Below, in pieces: positions 34,335 through 41,651 of a stretch of DNA of 64,000 nucleotides (its first letter is position 1; each line of letters begins with the position of its first letter). The position numbers were made by a program, and so were the translations under genes. The stretch is from Sphingobacterium sp. CZ-2 (GTDB taxonomy: Bacteria; Bacteroidota; Bacteroidia; Sphingobacteriales; Sphingobacteriaceae), in assembly GCF_004526235.1 (NCBI RefSeq), contig NZ_CP038159.1, positions 868,001-932,000 of the forward strand, written 5' to 3'. The notes below the pieces were generated by a model, which did not search any database, was not told where the DNA came from, and worked only from the letters and a program-made list of their open reading frames with translations.

Positions 34335-35537
34335 ATGAAATCCATTTTATTGTCTATTTTTTTCATCGCGATTTCTACATTTTCATATGCACAACATCGT
34401 GTTTTGGATAGTTTAGCTAAAACACATTATCAAAAATTCATTTACGAAAATGGCAATTTTAAAGGTGATTATTTAGACTCTCTTATCAACAAAATATCGA
34501 AACATCAATATGTTTTAATAGGGGAACAACACCACAGTAATGAAATACCTGCGTTTGTTCAATATTTAATAAAAAAGGTTGATTATGATAATTATATAAT
34601 GGAAGGTAACCAATCAACTACCGACCTATTGAGGGCAACATATAATCATTCTGTCAAAGAATATAAAAACCTATTAAATAGATTCCAAGATCGTTTCGGA
34701 TTTTATACTTTTTCGCAAGATCGATCAATATTGGAGTATTTTTTCTCCAAGCAAAAAGAGGTTATTGAACTAGACCAAGTATTTGCAAGTAGCGATGCTC
34801 CATTACTGGATTTTCTTTATAAGTCCACAAGGAATGAAAAGGCAAAATTAATTTATCGTCAATTATTTGAAAAGGCTGAACAACAATGGAAGGTTTATTC
34901 CAAAAATCCTAATGTTCAACCTCCATTTAAAGATGAACATCTTCCATTACTTTGTGCTGCCTCATTTAAGGATGATATTCAATTATTGCAATCTCTTGAT
35001 TTGTCAGAACAAGAACAACTGATTATTGAGGATCTTGCAAAAAGTAATGACATTTACCGAACTGCTTTTTCTGGAGAAGGGTATAAATCTCATGAAATGA
35101 GAATAGGATTAATGAAGAATAACTTATTGGATAATCTCAACAAAATTAAAGGTCATAAAAACTTATTTAAATTTGGAGCAAACCATGTCACTAAACATAA
35201 GAGTTTACTTCAGGACACACCAGATGTGGGAAATTTGGTCCTTAATATTGCAGACTCCGATAATGAAAAATCATTACATATTGCTTTAATGGAAAAAAAA
35301 GGATCTGTTGCTGGTTTATTTGGAGAAGCAATTGAAACAAATGGGCTCCCCTACCTAAAGGCTTTCACAGATATTGAAACAGCTAAAAATGAGTGGTTGA
35401 TATTTGATCTTAATGATTTAAATAAGAAGCTTTCCACCAAAGATTTTCAAGCAGATCATTCTTTAAAGAATTTTATGGAGGGTTATGATTATCTTATTAT
35501 TATTCCTGAGGTAACCCCTCAAATAAAAGGGAATTAA
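34335..35537 (+). CDS. Secreted ChaN/EreA-superfamily-like protein
   Basis: The 400-residue product has a signal peptide (FSYAQ). The motif YVLIGEQHHSNEIPAFVQYL, with Gly-Glu-x-His, resembles the first signature of the EreA/ChaN/TIKI superfamily. MEGN and LFKFGANHVTKH give further Glu and His candidates for a metal or catalytic centre. No drug specificity can be inferred. It follows the S41 protease, and the two may act on the same extracellular substrate. Confidence 0.65.
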   Translation: MKSILLSIFFIAISTFSYAQHRVLDSLAKTHYQKFIYENGNFKGDYLDSLINKISKHQYVLIGEQHHSNEIPAFVQYLIKKVDYDNYIMEGNQSTTDLLRATYNHSVKEYKNLLNRFQDRFGFYTFSQDRSILEYFFSKQKEVIELDQVFASSDAPLLDFLYKSTRNEKAKLIYRQLFEKAEQQWKVYSKNPNVQPPFKDEHLPLLCAASFKDDIQLLQSLDLSEQEQLIIEDLAKSNDIYRTAFSGEGYKSHEMRIGLMKNNLLDNLNKIKGHKNLFKFGANHVTKHKSLLQDTPDVGNLVLNIADSDNEKSLHIALMEKKGSVAGLFGEAIETNGLPYLKAFTDIETAKNEWLIFDLNDLNKKLSTKDFQADHSLKNFMEGYDYLIIIPEVTPQIKGN

Positions 35538-35539
35538 TT

Positions 35540-35980
35540 CTAATTAAGATAAATATAACCCGTAATCTGATTTAAATGATGTGCCAAATGGGAATTATAA
35601 TCAGCTGCTAAAAAAGCTAAAGTTTGGTCGTTTGCTCTCCTTTGAAAATCTTCATCAGTGAGATTCGTCCAAAGATGTACTAATTGTTTATTTAATGCAC
35701 TCCATAAATCGATCAGCTGTTGTGTTGGAGCTACTTGGTAATGGTTGTATTTACACCACTTATCTTGATCATAAAATATAATCGGATTAACCTCAAATTG
35801 TGCCAAAAGAAAACGTCTATGATTGTTTGATGCACTATCGATAAGATGGCCTAAAATTTCTTTTTTACTCCATTTTTCTGGTGATTCCTTATGGGTGTAG
35901 GTTTGCTCATCGATCAATTTCAAATGAGAGGTTGATAAATCAATAATTTGGGATAATTCTTAGATAGTAGTTGGAATCAT
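35540..35980 (-). pseudogene. DinB-fold protein gene with early stop codon
   Basis: The body (127 residues from the TTG at 35923) is a DinB_2-fold protein: WSKKEILGHLIDSASNNHRRFL, with metal-ligand His in HLID and LAHHLNQITGY. In the same frame, the ATG at 35980 encodes MIPTTI, then TAA (35960-35962), then ELSQIIDLSTSHLKLIDEQ, exactly the N-terminal helix expected of the family. So a single base change has truncated the frame. Unless TTG 35923 is used as a start, this is a pseudogene. Confidence 0.7.
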
Positions 35981-36032
35981 ATAAAATTGTTTTATTAAAA
36001 GTAATTTATTATTGTATACTTAACTAGAGAAA

Positions 36033-36716
36033 TTATTTCTCTAATTCATTTACGATCACCTTTGCAATTTCCTTGGAACTGAAAGGGTTTTGACCAGTGA
36101 TCAGATTACCATCTACCACTACATTGGAAGTCATGGGTATAAAAGCCTTTTCAAACTTCACTCCTCTTTCTTTAATAGCAGCTTCAAGATTAAAAGGAAC
36201 TTCTTTTTTCCTCCCAGCGATACTTTCTTCAAACCAATCAAATCCTGTTAGGCTCTTTCCAGAAATTAAATATGTACCATTTGATAATTTAACGTTTAAT
36301 AATCCACCAACGCCGTGGCATATCGCTGCTACCATTTCACCTTTCTCATATTGTTTTCTGATGATAGATTGCAAAACATCATTATCTGGAAAATCATACA
36401 TGGTTGCATGCCCTCCGGCTAAATAAACACAGTCGAAAAAATCATTTTCTACTTCAGTAAGGCTTTTGGATTGATGGAGTTCTTCCAAAAAACCGGGTGA
36501 AGAATAATATTCTTTCGTGATTTTATCCATTACAAAAGGTTTCAGACTTTCCGGATCAATGGGTACTTTTCCACCTTTAGGACTTGCAATAGTAACCTCC
36601 CACCCTTTTTGTTTTGCAGCATGATAGATGTGTGTCAGTTCGCTTAACCATAAACCTGTTGCTAATCCGCTTTCATAATGAGTTACATTTGTAACCACCA
36701 ATAATAAATTCTTCAT
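36033..36716 (-). CDS. DJ-1/PfpI (Hsp31-like) class I glutamine amidotransferase-fold protein
   Basis: The 227-residue protein has LTHIYHAAKQKGWEVTIASPKGG, FDCVYLAGGHATMYDF and nucleophile elbow VAAICHGVGGLL. This is the Hsp31/YhbO-type glyoxalase III signature, with Cys-His and a nearby Glu. It probably detoxifies methylglyoxal or repairs glycated residues. It stands alone between the DinB-fold gene and the ASCH gene. Confidence 0.88.
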   Translation of the reverse strand: MKNLLLVVTNVTHYESGLATGLWLSELTHIYHAAKQKGWEVTIASPKGGKVPIDPESLKPFVMDKITKEYYSSPGFLEELHQSKSLTEVENDFFDCVYLAGGHATMYDFPDNDVLQSIIRKQYEKGEMVAAICHGVGGLLNVKLSNGTYLISGKSLTGFDWFEESIAGRKKEVPFNLEAAIKERGVKFEKAFIPMTSNVVVDGNLITGQNPFSSKEIAKVIVNELEK

Positions 36717-36781
36717 ATTAAGAGTTATATTTAATAAGAAAACTTAATATTTAGAAATATGTTTTGGTTCTTATTCGTCCA

Positions 36782-37363
36782 TTATAGACCATGCCGGTTT
36801 AAATATTCATTTCCCAATGGGGAAATCTCATAACCTACAGGTTGACTAATGGTCAATCCTAAATTTTTCAGTTTCCGGATATTAAGCTTGAGCCATTCCT
36901 TTTCAAAACCAGTCAATTTTGCTATACCTATGGCGTGTAAATTGGGGTTTTCTTTTATGGCTAAAAGAATCTTGTTAGTCCAAAATCCTTGTTTACTAAG
37001 ACGATCTAATTTATCCACTTTATTCTTCAGCTCATTGAATTGATCTTCGGATAGTTCTGTTTGTTCCCTTAATTTAATTCTGGGATCTGCTGAATGATAA
37101 CTGACGGTTATTTTATAAATATTTCCTCTGTTGTTAGGACCAAATGATTTTAATAACTGGAGCGTCTCATGATAACCCGCCATTACAGCATCTTGATCGG
37201 TTATATCAATTTCGTTGACAACTTGAATATCGTCGATTTTGATTAAACCTACTGTCGTATGCACAAGGCTTCCAATTTTAACGGAAGCCTTATGCCACTT
37301 ACGAAATGCCAATGTGATTTCTCCTGATTTAATACTTTTCAGGTGTATCTCCTTAAATAGCAT
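36782..37363 (-). CDS. ASCH-domain protein with C-terminal winged helix
   Basis: The 193-residue protein has an ASCH/PUA-like first half (MLFKEIHLKSIKSGEITLAF, then KIGSLVHTTVGLIKIDDI). The second half resembles a winged helix (HAIGIAKLTGFEKEWLKLNIRKLKNLGLTI). ASCH domains bind RNA or modified bases. It is separated by 18 bases from a VOC gene upstream on the same strand. Confidence 0.78.
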   Translation of the reverse strand: MLFKEIHLKSIKSGEITLAFRKWHKASVKIGSLVHTTVGLIKIDDIQVVNEIDITDQDAVMAGYHETLQLLKSFGPNNRGNIYKITVSYHSADPRIKLREQTELSEDQFNELKNKVDKLDRLSKQGFWTNKILLAIKENPNLHAIGIAKLTGFEKEWLKLNIRKLKNLGLTISQPVGYEISPLGNEYLNRHGL

Positions 37364-37381
37364 ATTAATTTTTTTATAAGA

Positions 37382-37744
37382 TTAAGCTTCTAATGCAAAC
37401 AAAGCAATCTTATTCCCTTCATTATCCAATACATGTGCAATGAAACCTGATTTTATCTGCTTGGAATCCATCACTATTTTACCATGGTTTTCTTTTACTC
37501 TTTCAAGTGTCGGACTTAATTTTTCACCCGCATTAAAATACAAAATAACTGTTTGATTAGGCTCAGCATTTTGATTTTCTACCAATGCGCCAGAAACATT
37601 ATCTCCATCGAAAGGAAAAGTTAGCGATTTAAATCCATCAAATTCCATGGGGGTTAATGAAATTTCTAATACATTTTCATAAATTTTTTTGGTTCTGTTA
37701 AGGTCATTCACAGGCAATTCAAACCAATTAATTACGTTGTTCAT
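37382..37744 (-). CDS. VOC family protein
   Basis: The 120-residue protein begins NWFELPVNDLNRTKKIYENVL, the glyoxalase/VOC opening, and ends IAHVLDNEGNKIALFALEA. One domain only, expected to dimerise around a metal site. Substrate unknown. It has a promoter-like element 24 bases upstream and is followed by the ASCH gene. Confidence 0.88.
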   Translation of the reverse strand: MNNVINWFELPVNDLNRTKKIYENVLEISLTPMEFDGFKSLTFPFDGDNVSGALVENQNAEPNQTVILYFNAGEKLSPTLERVKENHGKIVMDSKQIKSGFIAHVLDNEGNKIALFALEA

Positions 37745-37767
37745 CTTTTTTATTTTTAGTGATACAA

Positions 37768-37775
37768 CAAAAATA
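37768..37775 (-). promoter_or_regulatory. -7 promoter element for the VOC-ASCH pair
   Basis: On the minus strand TATTTTTG matches TAnnTTTG, 24 bases before the VOC start codon. Confidence 0.45.
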
Positions 37776-37816
37776 TGGGGATTGATGACCTTAAAATTGG
37801 ATAAAACCGACAGGCA

Positions 37817-38599
37817 CTAAACTATCCATTCTGGATAATTTTCTACCTGTTCTATGGTCTGATGAAGGTATTGTTTTGGATTCATTCCTGTAAAAGCCTT
37901 AAACTCCCTTATAAAATGAGATTGATCAAAATAATCATTTTGATAGGCAACATCTGTTAATGTTTTGAAATTGTTTTTACGGAAAGCTTCTAGACCCGAC
38001 TGAAAACGAACAATTCTTGAATAGGCCTTAGGAGATAGTCCTACATATTGCTTTATCAATCTTTCTAAAGATCTTTCGGAAATTTTCATTTCAGATTGAA
38101 TGTCTTTTAACGCTTTGCCTTGCTGCAAAAGAATAGTAGCAAAATCTGCCCTTTTAAGACTTTGTTCTTCCTGTTGGATTCGTTTTAGAAAAAAAAGGGA
38201 AATAATTTCAATTTTCTCTGTAATTGAGGAAGCATGTATAATTTGTTCAAGTATGGGTTCTTTCGTAAGACAGTCTAGTGCAATATGCTGATTAGTCAGT
38301 TCCAAAGCATCTATTTTAAAAATGGCATTAAGTGCAGTTGGTTGTAGATATGCGCCAAAAATTCTAAAATTTCCTACTGCTTGTTGTTCACCTGGACAGG
38401 TTGTTTGCCCATATAGAAACATCTGCGGCAAAAGTTTGTATTCTTTGTTCAGAAATAGATCAGGCTCTTCTTGAACTATTAATCCTGAGAGGCCATCAGG
38501 GATTATTTTAAATGTTTTATCGGCAGTACCTTCTAAAACCCAAAAATATCGGATATAGTTCTGCAATGGCTTAATAGGAAGGATTTTTTGATAAAACAT
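37817..38599 (-). CDS. AraC family transcriptional regulator
   Basis: The 260-residue protein has an N-terminal domain (MFYQKILPIKPLQNYIRYFWVLEG) of the type found in many Bacteroidota AraC regulators. The C-terminal reader contains LKDIQSEMKISERSLERLIKQYVG and TLTDVAYQNDYFDQSHFIREFK. It lies upstream of the VOC-ASCH pair on the same strand; a regulatory link is plausible but unproven. Confidence 0.9.
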   Translation of the reverse strand: MFYQKILPIKPLQNYIRYFWVLEGTADKTFKIIPDGLSGLIVQEEPDLFLNKEYKLLPQMFLYGQTTCPGEQQAVGNFRIFGAYLQPTALNAIFKIDALELTNQHIALDCLTKEPILEQIIHASSITEKIEIISLFFLKRIQQEEQSLKRADFATILLQQGKALKDIQSEMKISERSLERLIKQYVGLSPKAYSRIVRFQSGLEAFRKNNFKTLTDVAYQNDYFDQSHFIREFKAFTGMNPKQYLHQTIEQVENYPEWIV

Positions 38600-38707
38600 T
38601 ATAATTTTTAGAACTCGTCTTTATTAATTATAAATATAATCCAAATCTCTGAGATGCCAAGTAAATAAATAGGTGGCCAACTCCAACTACCATTTTTTCT
38701 CCAGTCA

Positions 38708-39160
38708 CTACATACTTAATTTCAACCTTAACAATGGGTAGTTTCTTCCTTGATCATCCTGATCTGTTCTTTCAAATATTTCAAATCCAAATTTTTGATA
38801 AAATTTCAGTGCTTTTACGTTCTGTTCATTTACATCTACTTTATCGGCATTTAATTCATTAACTGCGAAATTCAATAATTTCTGGCCATGCCCTTTTCCA
38901 AAATATTCTGGTGCTATAAAGAGCATTTCCACTTTTTTATCTGCTACGCCGATAAAACCAGCTACTTCATTTCCATCTACTAAACAAAAAACCTGTAAAT
39001 CATTGAAATTAATTGTACGGACGAGCTCCTTAATTTCTTCAAAATCACTTGGAGTTAGGAAATCGTGTGTTGCAAGAACGGATTTCTCCCAAACTGCCAA
39101 AACTTGTGGTCGATAGGTATCAGAATATTTAGTTATTTTAAAGCTTTGGGTCTTCATCAT
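38708..39160 (-). CDS. GNAT family N-acetyltransferase
   Basis: The 150-residue protein has the GNAT fold: YRPQVLAVWEKSVLATHDFL at the start, VEMLFIAPEYFGKGHGQKLL carrying the acetyl-CoA loop (GKGHG), and VNEQNVKALKFYQKFGFEIF. It resembles YjaB/YafP-like acetyltransferases, whose substrates include small toxic amines. It is monocistronic. Confidence 0.9.
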   Translation of the reverse strand: MMKTQSFKITKYSDTYRPQVLAVWEKSVLATHDFLTPSDFEEIKELVRTINFNDLQVFCLVDGNEVAGFIGVADKKVEMLFIAPEYFGKGHGQKLLNFAVNELNADKVDVNEQNVKALKFYQKFGFEIFERTDQDDQGRNYPLLRLKLSM

Positions 39161-39640
39161 GATAATAAATTCTTCGAATGTTGTTTAAAATTAAATAAAA
39201 TAAACACGATGTCTTAACCCTTCAATAGAGAATTTGAAAAATTAATTTTCGCCAATAATTGGGTCGATGTAAAGTCCTGAAGATGATGCAAGTTATCTTA
39301 ACGGAAATTATCCATATTCTGGACCTGCATTCTATGCTATGCCTTCAAAATATGTTTGAAATGGGGTTAGAATCGTGCTTAAAGTAGGTTTAAAGCAGGC
39401 TTAAAGTATTTAGAAAGTATGCAAAGCATAGATTTTAGTTACTTTTAATATACTTTCAGTATGCTTTTACAGCGAAGCGAACCAAAACAATAGGAGTCTT
39501 TAATGCAATCTGTATTTGGAAAGAAAAAGCTCCTTCATCAATATTTGAATTAACAGTTTAATATATTGTTCTAGATTCCATATGTCTCTCAACAACTTTC
39601 CATCTAGATTAAAATTTTATTTGGATTCATGCGCCAAGTA
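39161..39640. other. Gene-free stretch with tandem repeats
   Basis: No complete gene is seen in these 480 bases. It holds an 11-bp tandem array (separate entry) and, just left of it, a 28-codon open remnant on the plus strand (SPEDDASYLNGNYPYSG.. ending TGA near 39360) without a start or recognised family. The stretch separates the GNAT gene from the left copy of the duplicated XRE/AbiEii cassette. Confidence 0.5.
39378..39421. repeat. 11-bp tandem repeat array
   Basis: Four contiguous 11-bp units on the YTTAAAGYAGG theme: CTTAAAGTAGG, TTTAAAGCAGG, CTTAAAGTATT, TAGAAAGTATG. Downstream, AAAGTATGC (39414-39422) and its near-complement GCATACTGAAAG (on the minus strand of 39453-39464) suggest a larger inverted structure. 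Confidence 0.7.
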
Positions 39641-40035
39641 TTAAGCATAATATTTACACCTTAAACCGATTGGATCAAAATCATCATCGGCAAATTCAAA
39701 ATTGGAGAGGTTGTTCAATATGAGTTCTTCATCGTGTGTATAGGGATAACGCTGTTGATGGAGAGAAAGCATGATAGAAAGGTTGTATTTCTGTAGTAAT
39801 TCATGCAAATCCCAGAAATCTATCTTGCGACCTATTCGCTGTACTACATCAATTTTCATGGCAATGATTTCTTAGGTAGTAGCCATTCTGATTATATCTC
39901 TACAGACAAACGATGTCCTAATTGAAGACTTAATGCTGTACCGCCAACCAAACGAAAGGATTCAAACACAGAGGACTCCATTAGCGTAATCAATGTATAT
40001 TTTAAAAGATCATTGATGGTATTATAGTACATCAT
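39641..40035 (-). pseudogene. AbiEii-like nucleotidyltransferase, left copy, internally deleted
   Basis: Compared with the right copy (53743-54390), the N-terminal 48 residues (MMYYNTINDLLKYTLITLME .. LVGGTALSLQLGHRLSVEI) run into TAA. About 208 bp covering the second catalytic Asp and middle domain are missing, the reading frame shifts, and a further GAA-to-TAA change follows. The C-terminal part (from MKIDVVQRIG, 39859) remains open and includes the tail that the right copy has lost. Intact relatives are nucleotidyltransferase toxins of AbiE-type systems. This copy cannot make an active enzyme. Confidence 0.85.
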
Positions 40036-40037
40036 GA

Positions 40038-40541
40038 TTAGTCAGTTGTTTTATTGAAACTGTATATAGTATATGGATTTCTGATATTGGATTCCTGTAA
40101 AGCTTGATTTACTTTTTCAGTACCATAAAAGCGAATAATCTCGTTTTTGTCATTTTCGTTTCCACGCTCAAAAACGCGTTGAATAACAGCTTTGTATTGT
40201 CGTTTCCAATCAATCTGTTGAATATCTGTATCCCAAAACAATCCTTTACTCAGGATATGTAGATTAGGAGTCCTTTTGATTTCTTTTTCTTTGATTTTTT
40301 TGATATCATAATAGGCTTGCAATATCACTAAAGTACCTTCTTCCAATCCAAGTTCTCTTTCAATCTTCAATGCTAATGCAGTGCTAATTCCTCTTTTACC
40401 TTTAGTAATAGCGTTAAATGTTTGGGGATGTTCTTCTAAAGACAAAGCAAAAGGACGTTGTTTGATAGAACGTTTTTTTAATTCTCTATCAAGTACAATC
40501 CCTGGATGGATCCCTTGGTACTTCTCAAATTGCCTATTCAT
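40038..40541 (-). CDS. XRE-family (HigA-like) regulator, left copy
   Basis: The 167-residue protein has a HigA/XRE helix-turn-helix (GIHPGIVLDRELKKRSIKQRPFAL, then FNAITKGKRGISTALALKIERELG) and a helical C-terminal region. It precedes the AbiEii-like gene by 2 bases, as an antitoxin precedes its toxin. It is intact, whereas its partner is destroyed. It is over 90 percent identical by eye to the right copy at 54393-54896. Confidence 0.82.
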   Translation of the reverse strand: MNRQFEKYQGIHPGIVLDRELKKRSIKQRPFALSLEEHPQTFNAITKGKRGISTALALKIERELGLEEGTLVILQAYYDIKKIKEKEIKRTPNLHILSKGLFWDTDIQQIDWKRQYKAVIQRVFERGNENDKNEIIRFYGTEKVNQALQESNIRNPYTIYSFNKTTD

Positions 40542-40626
40542 AATAGAAATATAAACATTTTTGCTTACATAAAATTGGCATAAGAAAACATTGGAAGATT
40601 ATTGCTTTGATGGAAAGGCTATAAAT

Positions 40627-40657
40627 AAACAAAGCCCAACTATCGTCGGGCTTTGTT
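40627..40657 (-). terminator. Duplicated tRNA-type terminator hairpin
   Basis: ACAAAGCCC and GGGCTTTGT pair around AACTATCGTC. The same hairpin at 54981-55012 terminates tRNA-Ser; here no tRNA precedes it, which suggests that this copy once adjoined a tRNA-Ser 3' end. Confidence 0.8.
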
Positions 40658-40733
40658 GCTTCAGCGGGCTAACCTAGATTACAATCGAACACTTAATACC
40701 CTTTTTGACGTTTTTGGATACTATAGAAAGGAG

Positions 40734-41651
40734 CTAATTTTCTATTTTCATCATGTTCAATAAATCATTAGACTCTTCAATTATCCATTGATTGAACTCT
40801 ATTAACTTTTTCATAATATCCGATTGGTTAGCAGTCAATAGATACTCTATATTTCTATCCTTGATGTTCTCCCATTTACTATTATGTTCTGTTTCCACTA
40901 TATCTTTTGGAGTACCATTTGGTGTAAGAAGTTGAATATTTGGTATTTTTTCTTTTACCAAAGGATAAATGATGAACAAACCATCATAGTCCCAGTCACA
41001 GGAATAATAAATAGGTAGTCCTCTTGTGTCAGAAAAATCCAATTTATTTACATTCTTACCTCCAGCATACCATAATTCTATGTTATTAGCCCGAGCCAAT
41101 GTAGGACGCTTTAAAAAATCAATATTTTCACAAAGTACGATGCAAGTGGTATCTTTACATTCGAGTACATATTTATATTGTAGATCCTTATCATCAGCTA
41201 ATTCATCAATATCCAAAAGTAATTTAACAGCATTGATCAAAGCCTCTTTGCCTAATAGATACTTCTCATTCTTGAAAAACATAAGAGATACAATTCTGAC
41301 GGTTGCTTCATTTTTTATAATCTGTTCCCGCAATGGCTCTAAGTTTCCATTGTCCATATCCTCTTTTATCCCTATTAGGATCTGAATATCAGATTCTTCA
41401 AATCGAAGCTGAGGTTTTAATAATACATTACTTAATAAAAAAGCTTCATAGCGATTAAATTTCTCCAAATATTCTTTTTCATACAGCTCTGCAAAACCCT
41501 CTAAAACGAAAAGTTTATCGTGCGTTCTGTCAAGTATTCGGAGAGAATTAATAAGGTAATTGATTTCACCACTTTTCGCTAGAGTATCATTTAGCTTTAC
41601 CTCGCCATTTATATATAGATTATTTAATGCTCTTAACTCAATCCAGTTCAT
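40734..41651 (-). CDS. jetD: JetD-like Toprim nuclease subunit of a Wadjet-type system
   Basis: The 305-residue protein has a C-terminal Toprim-like core: TCIVLCENIDFL with Glu175, ELWYAGGKN, and IYYSCDWDYDGLFI with Asp219/221/223. JetD in Wadjet is a topoisomerase-VI-A-like (DUF2220) nuclease that cuts extruded DNA. The N-terminal ~150 residues are helical and shorter than in the usual JetD (around 380 residues), so an arm may be lost or supplied by another subunit. Its start overlaps the JetC stop by 14 bases. It is the last gene of the operon. Confidence 0.75.
   Translation of the reverse strand: MNWIELRALNNLYINGEVKLNDTLAKSGEINYLINSLRILDRTHDKLFVLEGFAELYEKEYLEKFNRYEAFLLSNVLLKPQLRFEESDIQILIGIKEDMDNGNLEPLREQIIKNEATVRIVSLMFFKNEKYLLGKEALINAVKLLLDIDELADDKDLQYKYVLECKDTTCIVLCENIDFLKRPTLARANNIELWYAGGKNVNKLDFSDTRGLPIYYSCDWDYDGLFIIYPLVKEKIPNIQLLTPNGTPKDIVETEHNSKWENIKDRNIEYLLTANQSDIMKKLIEFNQWIIEESNDLLNMMKIEN

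Larger units (their letters stand above)
39650..40667. repeat. Left copy of ~1 kb direct repeat flanking the defence operon
   Basis: The segment holds the XRE gene, the AbiEii-like gene remnant, and the hairpin ACAAAGCCC..GGGCTTTGT, ending at CTTCAGCGG. It is near-identical to 53793-55021 apart from an internal deletion and scattered changes. In the right copy the matching edge is the 3' end of tRNA-Ser. Confidence 0.85.

Noticed and set aside
34335..35537. Erythromycin esterase resistance gene
   Set aside because: Only the Gly-Glu-x-His signature is similar; a signal peptide and overall divergence make drug hydrolysis an unsupported claim.
39160..39640. CRISPR array at the 11-bp repeats
   Set aside because: Units are contiguous, without unique spacers, and there are no cas genes in the window.
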